A stretch of 64,000 bases of DNA from Fibrobacter sp. (GTDB lineage Bacteria; Fibrobacterota; Fibrobacteria; Fibrobacterales; Fibrobacteraceae). The notes under the pieces were generated by a model. The model saw nothing but the letters and a program-made list of their open reading frames with translations. It made no database searches and had not been told where the DNA came from. Of this stretch, positions 15,494 through 25,171 are shown piece after piece. Position 1 is the stretch's first letter; each line of letters begins with the position of its first letter. The DNA is taken from NCBI RefSeq assembly GCF_017545445.1, contig NZ_JAFWOM010000136.1, forward strand, positions 1 through 64,000, read 5' to 3'. The position numbers were made by a program, and so were the translations under genes.

Positions 15494-16765
15494 TTATTTG
15501 ATTGTTGCCGTGAATCGTGCTGCAAGTGCGACATCGGATGTTTTCTTTTCGCTGAATGCGGTCAGCTGGATCTTGGAATGGGAGCCGAGTTTCTTGATCA
15601 AGCTCACGGTCCAGGCGAGATTGTCTGCATCAGCGTTCAACTCATCGCGATGAGAGACGTATTCAAGTTCTGCATAAACGTTGTTGAAAATGCCTGCGGT
15701 GGGAATTTCAAGACCGACGAAAAACGGTACGTATTTCGTATCTTGAGCGTATTCCGACTTGATGGCGTTTGGAGCCTTGAGGTTTTCTCCATCACCGGTG
15801 GCGATAAGGGCGACTTCACCGTAGAGGCCGAAATTCTTTTGGAAGTAGTAGCTGGCGCGTGCTGCTGCACGGTGGGTGGGTTGGGCCGTGTGCTGGATGA
15901 CATCAAGGGCGTTCACGCGGTAAGCGGCGCCGATTTTTGCATCACCAAACTTGAGTGTTTCTTCGATGCGGATGTAACCCGTGTTGAACTTGGAATCGTA
16001 AGTGCCGAGCAAGGCGTTGAATGTCGAAATGCCTTTTTCAAAACCAAAGGCGATAGCATCGTGCTGGTAATCGCGAGCGAGGAATCCGCGCTTGTTCAGG
16101 TGCACATCTACATAAGTACCGAAGTTACCTGCAACAGTCCAGTCTGTACGGAAACGACCGAATTGAACATTAAATTTACCGTATTCGGTGTCCCACTTGT
16201 AATTGGCGTAGTAGGTATCGGCGGAAATCTTGTCGTAGCTCTTGCCTTCGATGGTGTTGCCAAAAGCGGGGCTGAAAATGCGCAAGTTGATTACAGCTTC
16301 AAAGCTTTCTGATGTGAATTTTCCGCCAATGTTTGCACGCAAGAAGGAATTGTCAAGCGTATTGTCTGCATCGTTATCGTACAGCGACTTGATGGCCTGT
16401 GCTTGAACGTTACCGGTGAGCTTGAAGGAGCTTTCTTTTTTCTTTGAGGCTTTTTCCTTCGGTGCTTCTGCAACAGGAGCTTCTGCTTCAATCGCTGCAA
16501 CGACTGGGGCGGTTTCTACAGGAACTGTGGATTCGGTGGCTGTTGCCACGGGTGCTTCTGCAGGTGCCGCAGATTCGGGGGTTGTTGCCACGGGAGCTTC
16601 TACAGGAGCTGCTGATGCGGAGGTTGTTGCCACAGGTGCTTCTGTAGGAGTTTCCGCCTTCGGAGCGTCTGCAATAGGTGCTGCATCTTGGGCGAAAACA
16701 CTGGAAACAAAAAGGGATGTTGTGATGGCCGCAGCTGCGGCAAGTCTAGAAATTTTCTGATTCAT
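15494..16765 (-). CDS. Outer-membrane porin-like protein with a Pro/Ala-rich linker
   Basis: ATG 16765 follows AAGGAG. The signal peptide MNQKISRLAAAAAITTSLFV ends near SSVFA-QD. Residues 28-110 are a repetitive EAPVATT/SAAPVEAP linker that could span periplasm or peptidoglycan. The remaining 310 residues have alternating polar/aromatic strands (NLRIFSPAFGN, YYANYKWDTEYGKFNVQFGRF, VGLEIPTAG) and end in a strand (VALAARFTATIK), as expected of a beta-barrel. It is first behind a sulfur-type promoter, before the sulfate-binding gene, so sulfate or organosulfur passage is inferred. No specific family can be named. Confidence 0.75.
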   Translation of the reverse strand: MNQKISRLAAAAAITTSLFVSSVFAQDAAPIADAPKAETPTEAPVATTSASAAPVEAPVATTPESAAPAEAPVATATESTVPVETAPVVAAIEAEAPVAEAPKEKASKKKESSFKLTGNVQAQAIKSLYDNDADNTLDNSFLRANIGGKFTSESFEAVINLRIFSPAFGNTIEGKSYDKISADTYYANYKWDTEYGKFNVQFGRFRTDWTVAGNFGTYVDVHLNKRGFLARDYQHDAIAFGFEKGISTFNALLGTYDSKFNTGYIRIEETLKFGDAKIGAAYRVNALDVIQHTAQPTHRAAARASYYFQKNFGLYGEVALIATGDGENLKAPNAIKSEYAQDTKYVPFFVGLEIPTAGIFNNVYAELEYVSHRDELNADADNLAWTVSLIKKLGSHSKIQLTAFSEKKTSDVALAARFTATIK

Positions 16766-16812
16766 TCCAAACTCCTTGTTTTGATTTTTGTTGTTCTTTT
16801 TTTTGTGCGCAC

Positions 16813-16890
16813 AAATATAGAAGGCGTTTTTTGTTTTGTCCAATACTAAATTTTTATGCTGAGCTATTGGTTATTTTTATTATTATAAAT
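16813..16890 (-). promoter_or_regulatory. Sulfur-type promoter of the porin gene
   Basis: TTGGAC at 16843-16838, 18 bases, TATATT at 16819-16814. Upstream is AATAGCTCAGCATAAAAATT then TAGTATTGGACAAAA, one of the closest matches to the consensus. Confidence 0.75.
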
Positions 16891-16993
16891 GAATATAAAG
16901 TTATTTGTTTTATTAAATGTAAAGTAATTTATTAATGGGCTTGATTGAAATAGAACGCTCTTGTAATGTGAAAAAAATCTTGCAATGTGAAAA

Positions 16994-17018
16994 AGCCCCC
17001 GATGCAGAATCGGGAGCT
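16994..17018 (-). terminator. Terminator after cysN
   Basis: AGCTCCCGAT and ATCGGGGGCT pair across TCTGC, followed by TTTTTC on the minus strand. It ends the sulfite reductase-aprA-aprB-cysD-cysN run. Confidence 0.85.
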
Positions 17019-17039
17019 GAAACAAAGTGCGATTGAATA

Positions 17040-18725
17040 TTATTTGATCACGACTTTTCTGTATGTGTCAAAAACTGTCCACTTCTTGAAGAATCCCTCG
17101 CGACCTGTTTCGCCTGCTTCGGCATATTCGCGGAGGAGTCGCGACACGTCTTCGTCGGAGTGCACCTTGATTTCAAAGCCACGTCCGTTGATGACCGGGA
17201 AACCGTCGTAGAGATACTCGTTTGCAGCCGTGATTTCGGCAATGCGCTTGCCGCGCACCTTGACGGCGGTGCTGTCGCGCAAAATGATGATGTCGAAATC
17301 GTCGGGGTAGTGGTAGCTTTCGCCTGTGGTGGGAATTTCGTCGCCAACTGTGTAGTGTTGCTTTACGGGTTGCTGTTTTACGACAGAGAGCGTTGCTGTA
17401 TCGTAGAAAAATTCTTCAAAAATTTCTCCTCGACCATGGCGCTCGCCTTGCACAAAGGCTGCCTTTTCGTTGGATTGAAGTTGCTTTTCGTAGAGCCCTT
17501 CAACAACGCCGCAAGCGGCTGTTGCATGCGTTACGATGTCAATGAGAATGAGCTCGCCAAGCGTTTTGTGCTTTTCAAAAAGATCAACGACAATGGCTTC
17601 GGCGAAAACAAGTTCGCAGACGGCAATCCCGTTTTTGGAAATGCTTTCTGTTTCTAAGTGTGCGCCTGTGTTCACGTCAATGGCATAGTCGATTTTCGTG
17701 AGTGTTCCAGGAATAATCTTTGTCCCGATTTTGACGAGGTAGTCTTTGCCTAGCGAAAGCGGCTCGTCATCCATCCACAAAAGTGACGCCTTGATTTTCT
17801 TGTAGCTACCGATGCTTGCATCTCTAGCGAGCACGCAACCTCTCGATACGTCAACTTCACGGTCTAGCGTAATCGTGACCGGTTCGCCAGCGTGGGCTTC
17901 TTCGACATTCCTGTTTGTGTAGAGAATGCTTTTGACGGATGCTTTCTCGTAGCTCGGAAGAGACTTGATGACATCTCCGACGCGAATCGTTCCGGATTCA
18001 ATCTGTCCTTGAAATCCACGGAATGTACGGTTGGGGCGGCTCACTCGCTGCACGGGCATGTAAAATCCCTTTTCTTGCGCGGAGCTTGATGTATCGACAT
18101 TTTCAAGGTATTCAAGCAATGCGGGGCCTTGATACCATGCAATGTTTTTCGATTTGATGGTAACGTTGTCGCCTTCTGTTGCCGAAAGCGGAATAACTTG
18201 TATGTTGCTCAGGGAATGAGTCTGTGCAAGTTCTGCGATTTGTACCTTGATTTTGTTGAATACATCTTCGCTGTAACCTACAAGGTCCATCTTATTTACA
18301 GCAAAGACAAAGTAACGGATACCCATGAGTTTGCAAATGCGGGCGTGACGGCGAGTCTGCACAAGTACGCCTTGCGACGCGTCCACAAGAATCACGGAGA
18401 GGTCTGCAAAAGATGCTCCCACCGCCATGTTGCGTGTATATTCTTCGTGCCCCGGCGTATCGGCTACAATAAAACTGCGATGATCCGTAGTGAAATAGCG
18501 GTACGCGACATCGATGGTAATGCCCTGCTCGCGTTCTGCCATCAGACCGTCAAGCAAAAGGGAATAGTCGATTTTTCCGCTGCGGCTACCTACCTTGCTA
18601 TCGAGTTCCAAAGCCTTTTCCTGGTCGGTGTAAAGCAATTTGGAATCGTAAAGAATATGCCCGATGAGTGTAGATTTTCCATCATCTACTGAGCCGCATG
18701 TAATAAACTTCAACAAACCTTTCAT
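17040..18725 (-). CDS. cysN: Sulfate adenylyltransferase subunit 1 (GTPase)
   Basis: 561 residues. GTPase motifs G11-S-V-D-D-G-K-S-T19, DTPGHEEY and NKMD are intact, followed by EF-Tu-like beta-barrel domains. CysN hydrolyses GTP to drive APS synthesis by CysD. Residues beyond about 440 form an extra tail (YTVGDEIPTTGESYHYPDDF...) with no recognised APS-kinase P-loop, so a CysNC fusion is not seen. The ATG overlaps the cysD stop as TAATG. Confidence 0.94.
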   Translation of the reverse strand: MKGLLKFITCGSVDDGKSTLIGHILYDSKLLYTDQEKALELDSKVGSRSGKIDYSLLLDGLMAEREQGITIDVAYRYFTTDHRSFIVADTPGHEEYTRNMAVGASFADLSVILVDASQGVLVQTRRHARICKLMGIRYFVFAVNKMDLVGYSEDVFNKIKVQIAELAQTHSLSNIQVIPLSATEGDNVTIKSKNIAWYQGPALLEYLENVDTSSSAQEKGFYMPVQRVSRPNRTFRGFQGQIESGTIRVGDVIKSLPSYEKASVKSILYTNRNVEEAHAGEPVTITLDREVDVSRGCVLARDASIGSYKKIKASLLWMDDEPLSLGKDYLVKIGTKIIPGTLTKIDYAIDVNTGAHLETESISKNGIAVCELVFAEAIVVDLFEKHKTLGELILIDIVTHATAACGVVEGLYEKQLQSNEKAAFVQGERHGRGEIFEEFFYDTATLSVVKQQPVKQHYTVGDEIPTTGESYHYPDDFDIIILRDSTAVKVRGKRIAEITAANEYLYDGFPVINGRGFEIKVHSDEDVSRLLREYAEAGETGREGFFKKWTVFDTYRKVVIK

Positions 18726-19624
18726 TAGAAATATCCCTCCCTCTTGCGGCGTTCCATGCTGCCAGCGGCTTCGTTGTCAATCACGCGGGATGTGCGTTCT
18801 GAGGATACTGCGCTCAATGTTTCGTCAATGATTTCGTCAAGCGTCGTGGCGGTCGATTCAATGCCGCCCGTGAGCGGGTAGCAACCGAGTGTGCGGAAAC
18901 GTACCGACTTGATTTCGGGCGTTTCGCCTTCGCGCAGCGGGAAGCGTTCGTCATCCACCATGATGATGTTGCCGTCGCGCACCACAACCGGGCGCGGTGC
19001 CGCAAAGTAAAGCGGTACGATATCAATCTTTTCGCGTTTGATGTACTGCCAGATGTCCTTTTCGGTCCAGTTCGAAATCGGGAAAACGCGGATGCTTTCG
19101 CCCTTGTTGATCTTGGTGTTGTAAAGCTTCCACATTTCAGGGCGCTGGTTTTTCGGATCCCAGGCGTGGGCAGAATTGCGGAACGAGAAAATTCTCTCCT
19201 TCGCGCGGGACTTTTCTTCGTCGCGGCGACCGCCGCCAAAGGCTGCGGTAAAGCCGTACTTGTTCAAAGCCTGCTTCAATGCCTGCGTCTTCATGATGTC
19301 GGTGTAGGCGGATCCATGGTCAAAGGGATTGATGCCGCGATCAACGCCGTCCTGGTTGATGTATTCCAACATCTCGATGCCGAGTTTTTGCGCCGTGCGG
19401 TCGCGGAACTCGATCATCTCGCGGAACTTCCACGTGGTGTTCACGTGCAAGAACGGGAAAGGTGGCTTTTCAGGGTAAAAGGCCTTCATAGCCAAATGCA
19501 ACATGACGGAACTGTCCTTGCCAATGGAATACAACATCACAGGCTTTTCGCATTCTGCGGCGACTTCGCGAATGATGTAGATGGCTTCGGCTTCCAGCTC
19601 GTCGAGGTGAGAAAATTCGCTCAA
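18725..19624 (-). CDS. cysD: Sulfate adenylyltransferase subunit 2
   Basis: 299 residues of the PP-loop ATP pyrophosphatase family. [18 protein letters not shown] (about 32-49) holds the SGKDS-like loop; [13 protein letters not shown] and the C-terminal [10 protein letters not shown] are typical of CysD. The start is TTG 19624 with AGGAGA eight bases upstream. It makes adenosine 5'-phosphosulfate from sulfate and ATP with CysN. Confidence 0.95.
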   Translation of the reverse strand: MSEFSHLDELEAEAIYIIREVAAECEKPVMLYSIGKDSSVMLHLAMKAFYPEKPPFPFLHVNTTWKFREMIEFRDRTAQKLGIEMLEYINQDGVDRGINPFDHGSAYTDIMKTQALKQALNKYGFTAAFGGGRRDEEKSRAKERIFSFRNSAHAWDPKNQRPEMWKLYNTKINKGESIRVFPISNWTEKDIWQYIKREKIDIVPLYFAAPRPVVVRDGNIIMVDDERFPLREGETPEIKSVRFRTLGCYPLTGGIESTATTLDEIIDETLSAVSSERTSRVIDNEAAGSMERRKREGYF

Positions 19625-19679
19625 ATTAAATCTCCTGTGAAATTCCGGATTAAGCCCGGAATAACGTTTGGTGAAACTC

Positions 19680-20006
19680 CTAGTATTTGTTCGATTCCTT
19701 GGGGTCGATATCGATAGTCTTGACGCTTCCGTCGTTCAGTTCAAAGAACCAACGCACGATATCGTTCTTTTCGCCCTTGACTTTTTCGGTATGCACCTTG
19801 CAGCCCTTGCCTCCGATGTCTTCGCCGAGGAAGAAGCTGATGGCGTGAACCGGACATTCCTTGATGCACGAGGTGCAACCCCAGCAATCTTTGGGGTACT
19901 TGATAAACGCTTTTTTATTTTCGTTTATCTTGATTAACGTGCCGGGGCAAACGTCGTGGCAGCGCTTGCATCCAATGCACTTGCCTTGATCAATGATGAT
20001 GCTCAT
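19680..20006 (-). CDS. Ferredoxin-type subunit of an APS reductase (AprB-like)
   Basis: 108 residues with two [4Fe-4S] motifs: C10, C13, C16, C20-P and C41, C44, C47, C51-P. The C-terminal [20 protein letters not shown] resembles the AprB tail but is shorter than in dissimilatory AprB. The ATG lies inside the 3' end of the AprA-like gene, a 17-base overlap, so the two are made together. It should pass electrons to the AprA-like flavoprotein for reduction of APS to sulfite. The donor is unknown. Confidence 0.85.
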   Translation of the reverse strand: MSIIIDQGKCIGCKRCHDVCPGTLIKINENKKAFIKYPKDCWGCTSCIKECPVHAISFFLGEDIGGKGCKVHTEKVKGEKNDIVRWFFELNDGSVKTIDIDPKESNKY

Positions 20007-21792
20007 AGTTCTTTTGCCCTTCTGCGGTGAGTTCGCGCAAGATGATTTTAATTTGTCCGTTTTCGAGACGGGAATTGACGTACTTGCGGAAATTTATGTT
20101 GTCCTTTTCGGGGTAGTCGGTGTTTTCGGCAAAGCTGTGCCAGCGAGTCTCGTGACGCGCGGCCAAGTGCTCAATTACGCTCTTGCAGACCGTGAGGCGT
20201 TCCTTTAGCTCGTAGATGTACATGACTTCTTGCAAGTCGGTGGCGCTAAGCTTGCCCGTAAGGCTTTCGATTTCGTCAATTTTTTCTTTGGCGATATTGA
20301 GCTGCTTTTCGGTATAGCCGTAGCCTGTCGTGATTCCGCCTGCATATTCGTCCATGGCGATTTGCATGGCTTCTTCAAGTTGCTCTGTCGTGTACAGCGA
20401 ATTTTTCTGTGATAGATATGTTTCGATTTCTGCGACGTGGCTTGCGATTTCGGCTTCTTTGATGGTTGCTTCGGCAGGCTCAGCAACCTTAAATCGTGCA
20501 TCAGGTCCCTGAGCTGGTTGATGAGTTTGTCGAATCAGCCGAAGGGCCGACAAACTCTCTATATATTCCACGGCACTCTTCGCTGCAATCTCGCCTTCGG
20601 CAAGGGCCCCCGTCACATACTTTTGCGGAGCGCCTCCTGCTACATCGCCTGCAGCGTAAAGCCCGTCAATTGTCGTTGCGCGTCTGGTATCGACCCAGTA
20701 ACCGCTTGCGGTATGGCCGCCCACGATGTAGGGTTCCGTACCTTCAATTTCGACATTCGCCTTCGACGGCGTGTTGTTTTCAATCCAGCGAATCGTCTGC
20801 GACGGCGCCATGTTCAGGTAAGCCTTCAAAAGCGATTCTTCCTGCTCGGGCGTAATCCCGACGGTGCGCAAGTAGCATGGCCCGCGGCCTTCCAAGTTTT
20901 CCGCCACAGTTCCGTAAACGCGTTCCGATGTAGAAATACCATACTTCGTCTCGTAAACTTCGCCGAGAGCGTTCACCTGCTTGGCACCCACGCCCTGCGC
21001 GAGCGTCCCCGTCGGGGCAATCGTGTCCTTGCAACGCAGCGCAATAAATCGCATCTCGAAAGTCGTCATCTCGGCTCCGTGACGGATACCCATCGCGTAG
21101 CCTGCACCCGTGTTGAACGGCGGGTACCACATCTTGTGCCGCGAAAATCCCGGATTATTCGGGCGGTAAAGCCCGGACGCACCGCCTGTCGCGACAATCA
21201 CGGCATCTGCCTCGATGGCATAGAAAGTGTCGTTCTCTATTCCGAATCCGAAAGCACCGTCAATCTTGTTGTCGTGAACGGAAAAATCGAAAATGTTCAC
21301 GTGGTTCAACACCTGAACGTTCGGGGCCTTCGCGACAGCCGCCGCCAAAATCGGCTTGATGTTCTCGCCGTTGATTTTGATGTTACGGTTCCCGCGAGTC
21401 ACATACTTGCCGTCCTTGTCTTTCAAGATGACAAGCCCCAGCTTTTCCAAGTGTGCCGTGACCTCGTTGAACTTCTCGGAAATGCTATACAGCAAATCCT
21501 CGCGGACGATTCCGTCGGCATCCTTCTTCGCGTAATCCACGTAATCCTTGGGCGTGCGGCCTTCGGTAATGTAGGCGTTCAACGCGTTTACGCCAGCGGC
21601 AAGGCAACCGCTCCGCTTGATATTCGCTTTTTCGACGACGAGTATCTTGAAGCCGGCACCTTTATTTTCTGCGGCATTTAACGTGGCGTTATTTGCAACA
21701 TCCCGTATTCCAGCGGCTGTAATCGCTGCATAACATCCAGCCGTTCCGCCGCCAATAATCAGCAAGCCTGTCTTTATTTTTTCAATTTTCAT
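19990..21792 (-). CDS. Flavoprotein subunit of an APS reductase (AprA-like)
   Basis: 600 residues of the FAD-dependent fumarate-reductase/AprA family. FAD motif GGGTAGCYAA at 14-23, then VEKANIKRSGCLAAGVNALN, ATGGASGLY, and a C-terminal FAD contact AAGDVAGGAPQKYVTGALAEGE. AprA reduces APS to sulfite and AMP. No CysH-type thiol-dependent APS/PAPS reductase is visible, and the gene lies between cysD and a sulfite reductase, so assimilatory use of an Apr-like enzyme is inferred. Low homology to succinate dehydrogenase explains any alternative annotation. Confidence 0.87.
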   Translation of the reverse strand: MKIEKIKTGLLIIGGGTAGCYAAITAAGIRDVANNATLNAAENKGAGFKILVVEKANIKRSGCLAAGVNALNAYITEGRTPKDYVDYAKKDADGIVREDLLYSISEKFNEVTAHLEKLGLVILKDKDGKYVTRGNRNIKINGENIKPILAAAVAKAPNVQVLNHVNIFDFSVHDNKIDGAFGFGIENDTFYAIEADAVIVATGGASGLYRPNNPGFSRHKMWYPPFNTGAGYAMGIRHGAEMTTFEMRFIALRCKDTIAPTGTLAQGVGAKQVNALGEVYETKYGISTSERVYGTVAENLEGRGPCYLRTVGITPEQEESLLKAYLNMAPSQTIRWIENNTPSKANVEIEGTEPYIVGGHTASGYWVDTRRATTIDGLYAAGDVAGGAPQKYVTGALAEGEIAAKSAVEYIESLSALRLIRQTHQPAQGPDARFKVAEPAEATIKEAEIASHVAEIETYLSQKNSLYTTEQLEEAMQIAMDEYAGGITTGYGYTEKQLNIAKEKIDEIESLTGKLSATDLQEVMYIYELKERLTVCKSVIEHLAARHETRWHSFAENTDYPEKDNINFRKYVNSRLENGQIKIILRELTAEGQKNYEHHH

Positions 21793-21827
21793 TTTTGTGC
21801 TTTTGGCTAGCTATGACTGGGAACGGA

Positions 21828-22688
21828 TTAACCGTTATACACGTCCTGGATTTTCTTTGCAAAAACGTCGCGACCGACGCGGTCGATCGTGTACTTGAAA
21901 CGTTCACCGCTCTTTCCGTTGTCTGCAAAGAACTGGATGGCTGCATCGCAAATGTCCAAGAGCTTCTGCTTGTCTTCCACAAACGGAATAATCGTTTCGC
22001 CCTTGTTGATGTTGTTGCCAAAGAGGCCGCCAAACGATACAATGTAGCCGTGAATGTGGCTCCACGCGTCAGTGGGGCAGGACTTGTAGCAACGACCGCA
22101 GTAATTGCATTTTTCCTTGTCGAAAATGACTTTCTTGTTATCAATCTTGATGGCCTCTTTACGACAGACCTTTGCGCAAAGCCCGCAACCAATGCATTTG
22201 TTCTCAAGCCAATCCACCTTGATTGCGCCCTTGATGCCTACGTCGTTTTCTTCGGCCTTGAGGCAGTTGTTCTGGCAGCCCGTCACGCCAAATTTGAACT
22301 TGTGCGGAAGTTCTCGTGCAAAGTAGCGGTCGTCAAGTTCCTTGGCGATAGCGTATGTGTCAATGCAACCGCTCGGGCAAACAGCTTCGCCCTGGCATGC
22401 CGTAATGGTACGCACACGTGCGCCGCAAACGCCGGGTTCTACGCCACCCTCGGCAAGCGCGTTTTTCACATCGTCAATATTTTCAAGCTTGATAAACGGA
22501 ATTTCGACGCTCTGTCTCGAAGTCAAGTGAGCGTAACCTTCGCCAAATTTTTCAGCGACTTCGGCGATTTTGGCTAGCTGTGTTGCAGTGAGGTTTCCGC
22601 CAACAACGCGAACGCGCAGCGAAAAATTGTTCTTCTGCTTTTGGCGCATCCAGCCGCCCTTTTTGAGTGTAGAGTAATCAACTGCCAT
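21828..22688 (-). CDS. Siroheme sulfite reductase with two ferredoxin clusters (AsrC-like)
   Basis: ATG 22688 is chosen (GGGAGA upstream); earlier codons fall in the -10 box. The 286 residues have the siroheme-[4Fe-4S] ligands C98-x5-C104 and C138-x3-C142 (TGCQNNC), followed by two ferredoxin motifs CIGCGLCAKVC and CNYCGRCYKSC. This arrangement matches small anaerobic sulfite reductases such as AsrC. It reduces sulfite to sulfide, and is first in a run with the AprA/AprB-like pair, cysD and cysN. Confidence 0.88.
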   Translation of the reverse strand: MAVDYSTLKKGGWMRQKQKNNFSLRVRVVGGNLTATQLAKIAEVAEKFGEGYAHLTSRQSVEIPFIKLENIDDVKNALAEGGVEPGVCGARVRTITACQGEAVCPSGCIDTYAIAKELDDRYFARELPHKFKFGVTGCQNNCLKAEENDVGIKGAIKVDWLENKCIGCGLCAKVCRKEAIKIDNKKVIFDKEKCNYCGRCYKSCPTDAWSHIHGYIVSFGGLFGNNINKGETIIPFVEDKQKLLDICDAAIQFFADNGKSGERFKYTIDRVGRDVFAKKIQDVYNG

Positions 22689-22713
22689 AGAATGTCTCCC
22701 ATTTTTTGCATGC

Positions 22714-22790
22714 AAATATAGAATGGGGGAGTGCTCATGTCCAATACTTAATAAATATCACGTATGATAAAATTAATTTATTAGTAATCT
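22714..22790 (-). promoter_or_regulatory. Sulfur-type promoter of the sulfite reductase operon
   Basis: TTGGAC at 22744-22739, 18 bases, TATATT at 22720-22715. AAGTATTGGACAT is kept; the upstream CTCAGCATA block is replaced by ATCATACGTGAT, an imperfect inverted repeat. Confidence 0.72.
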
Positions 22791-22839
22791 AAATTTGTAA
22801 GGTGGTTTGCTGTTATAAAAATTTCTGATAACGGATAAT

Positions 22840-22881
22840 TGAAATTTTGTATTGGACGCAGTAAAATATCAATTCTATAAT
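22840..22881 (+). promoter_or_regulatory. Sulfur-type promoter of the rhodanese-TusA-DsrE gene
   Basis: On the plus strand: TTGGAC at 22852-22857, 18 bases, TATAAT at 22876-22881. TTTTGTATTGGACGC keeps the core. It is divergent from the sulfite reductase promoter, about 110 bases away. Confidence 0.72.
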
Positions 22882-22915
22882 TGCAGTTGAAAATAGAAAC
22901 GATGAAGGCCTATCC

Positions 22916-23921
22916 ATGTCCGATGTGAAAAGATTTTCTGCGAAAGATTTTTTTAAGATTGATTTGGAAAACTCAACATTGCTCGATGTTCGTGAACCGG
23001 GCGAAGTGCTTGTGCGGCCCGTGAATGGCGCTATCCAGATTCCTTTTTTTTGAACTTTCGAAAAAAATTGACTCTATTCCGAAGGATAAACCTGTTTATG
23101 TTTTTTGTTCGACGGGAGATCGTTCTGAACAGGTCTCAGAAATTCTTGTCGATCGCGATTTTGACGCGTATAATGTGGAGGGCGGTCTTAATGCTGTTCC
23201 CAAAATCCATTTCGTCGATGCAAAGGGATTGTGTTGTCCTGGGCCGATTGTAAAAGTGAACGATGTTATTCGCGATGCTTTTGTCGGTGATGAATTTCAT
23301 GTGGAAGCGACGGAAAAAGCATTTGCGCTTGATGTCAAAACTTGGTGCGAACGGACGGGAAATCTATTGAAATCGCTCGATGAAAAAGATGGCGTGATTT
23401 ATGCGACAATCGTCAAGCAAAATGCACCCGTTCCTGAAAAAATAGAATTTGAACACGCCAAGACTTTTGTCGTTTTCAGTGGCGATTTGGATAAGGCTAT
23501 TGCGTCGTTCATTATGGCGAATGGCGCTGCTGCAATGGGTCGCCCGGTGACGATGTTCTTTACGTTTTGGGGTGTGAGTCTTTTGCGTAGGCCCGAAAAA
23601 GTTCGCGTCAAAAAAACGTTTATCGGAAAAATATTTAGCTTTATGCTCCCGCGAGGTTCCAAAAAGCTAGGGCTTTCTCGCATGAATTTTGGCGGAATCG
23701 GTGCGAAGATGATTCGTGCCGTGATGAAGCAGAACGGCGTTTCTTCACTTGAAGAACTGATTGAAAGTGCAAGGCGAAAAGGCGTAAAATTTGTCGCATG
23801 TCAAATGTCAATGGAACTGATGGGGATTAAGCCCGAAGAGCTGATTGACGGCGTTGAACTCGGTGGTGTCGCGACAATGCTCGGCTCCACTGAAAAATCG
23901 GACTTGACCTACTTTATTTAG
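22916..23921 (+). CDS. Rhodanese-TusA-DsrE/F fusion with a frameshift in a T8 run
   Basis: The protein starts [15 protein letters not shown] at ATG 22916 with a rhodanese domain ([10 protein letters not shown]). At 23044-23051 a run of eight T shifts the frame; seven T would join it to [20 protein letters not shown]. The rhodanese Cys lies in [10 protein letters not shown] TusA domain ([13 protein letters not shown]) and a C-terminal DsrE/F-like domain ([19 protein letters not shown]) follow. Such domain trains relay persulfide sulfur. The frameshift may be an inactivating mutation, a sequencing error, or slippage-controlled expression. A sulfur-type promoter lies just upstream. Confidence 0.8.
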
Positions 23922-24934
23922 CGAATTTGGTCAAAAATGGCGCCGTCGGCAAAGTGCTTGGCTTGTGCTTTATCCCAACCGCCAAAATGCTCAATCGTGA
24001 TCAGATTGACATTCTGATCGAATTCTTTGTACTCGTCAAGAATCGCCTTGTTTGTCGGACGGTAATGATGCCTTGCCGCAACATGCTGCACTTCGTCAGA
24101 GTATAGATAATTTAGGTATTCCGTCGCAAGTTTGCGCGTGTTGCGTTTGTCTACAATCTTATCTACAATCGCGACAGAAGGCTCTGCCAAAACGCTCACA
24201 CTCGGCATCACGATTTCGTAATCCTTGGGGTAGTCCTTGAGCGAAAGGAAAGCCTCGTTTTCCCAAGAAAGCAGCACATCGCCCTTGCGTTTTTCAATGA
24301 ATGTATTTGTTGAACCGCGTGCGCCCGAAGCGAGGTCAAGAACATTTTGATAAAGCTTCTTCATGAAACCTTTGACTTGCTCCTCATCTCCGTTGAACTG
24401 CTTTTCTGCATAAGCCCAAGCCGCGAGATAATTCCAGCGCGCACCGCCCGAAGTCTTGGGATCTGGCGTGATGATGCCGATGCCATCCTTGACGAGATCG
24501 TTCCAGTCCCTGATTTTCTTGGGATTCCCCTTGCGCACGAGAAACACAATCGTCGAAGTGTAAGGAGCGCTGTTGCGCGGAAATTCCTTGACCTAGCCGT
24601 TTTCAATAAGCCCTGCGTCACGGACGATGTTCACGTCGTATTCCAGCGCGAGCGTGACCACATCCGCTTCAAGCCCATTCACCACCTCATGCGCCTGCTT
24701 GCCCGAACCGCCATGAAACTGCGTAATTTTCACATCCTTGCCGGTCGCCTCTTTCCAATGCTTCATAAAAATATGATTGTAATTGGAATAGAATTCACGC
24801 GTCGGGTCGTAAGACGCGTTGACAAGCGTGTTGTTCTCAATCTCGGGAGCCTTTTCCGAACTGCAACCGAAAAAACAACCCGCGCCCGCCACCAGCGCCA
24901 CTGCAAAAACTGTCTTGAAAAAATGCAGATTCAT
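23918..24934 (-). pseudogene. Second sulfate-binding lipoprotein gene, broken by an in-frame TAG
   Basis: A close paralogue of the gene at 14298 over its full 339 codons: lipoprotein signal ending GCFFGC, then [27 protein letters not shown], and [13 protein letters not shown]. The codon at 24595-24593 is TAG where the intact copy has TGG ([10 protein letters not shown] there, LIENG-stop-VKEF here). No other lesion is visible, so the mutation is recent or an error. It converges with the rhodanese fusion, their ends overlapping by four bases. No clear sulfur-type promoter precedes it. Confidence 0.85.
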
Positions 24935-24955
24935 AGTGAAATTCCTTCTTATTGA

Positions 24956-25129
24956 GAATGATCGTAAAATTTTATTGGCAATATGAAATTATTTTATAAA
25001 AAGGGGGATGAATCCCCCTGGTTCGCACTTCGTTGCTCTCCACCTCCTCTGCGGGGCTCAGACGCCGCCCCGCAACGCCTGGCTTGCCCGCCCAACCCAC
25101 CCCTTTTATGCAAAGGGGGATAGTGCATG
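24956..25129. other. GC-rich intergenic stretch beside the insertion sequence
   Basis: No gene seen. It holds an AGGGGGATGAATCCCCCT hairpin (about 25001-25018), a C-rich core with CGGGGC and GCCCCG, and CCCCTTTTATGCAAAGGGG (25100-25118), all unlike the AT-rich surroundings. Confidence 0.5.
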
Positions 25130-25171
25130 TGTCAGCTACCCATTTTTAGGACTGGTTTAAAGTATACAAAA

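Noticed and set aside
20437-21681. 414-codon open frame opposite the AprA-like gene
   Set aside because: Shadow of the AprA-like coding sequence.
24940-24990. Sulfur-type promoter before the second sulfate-binding gene
   Set aside because: ATATTGCCAATAA resembles the core but spacing to the next AT box is off, so it is at best decayed.
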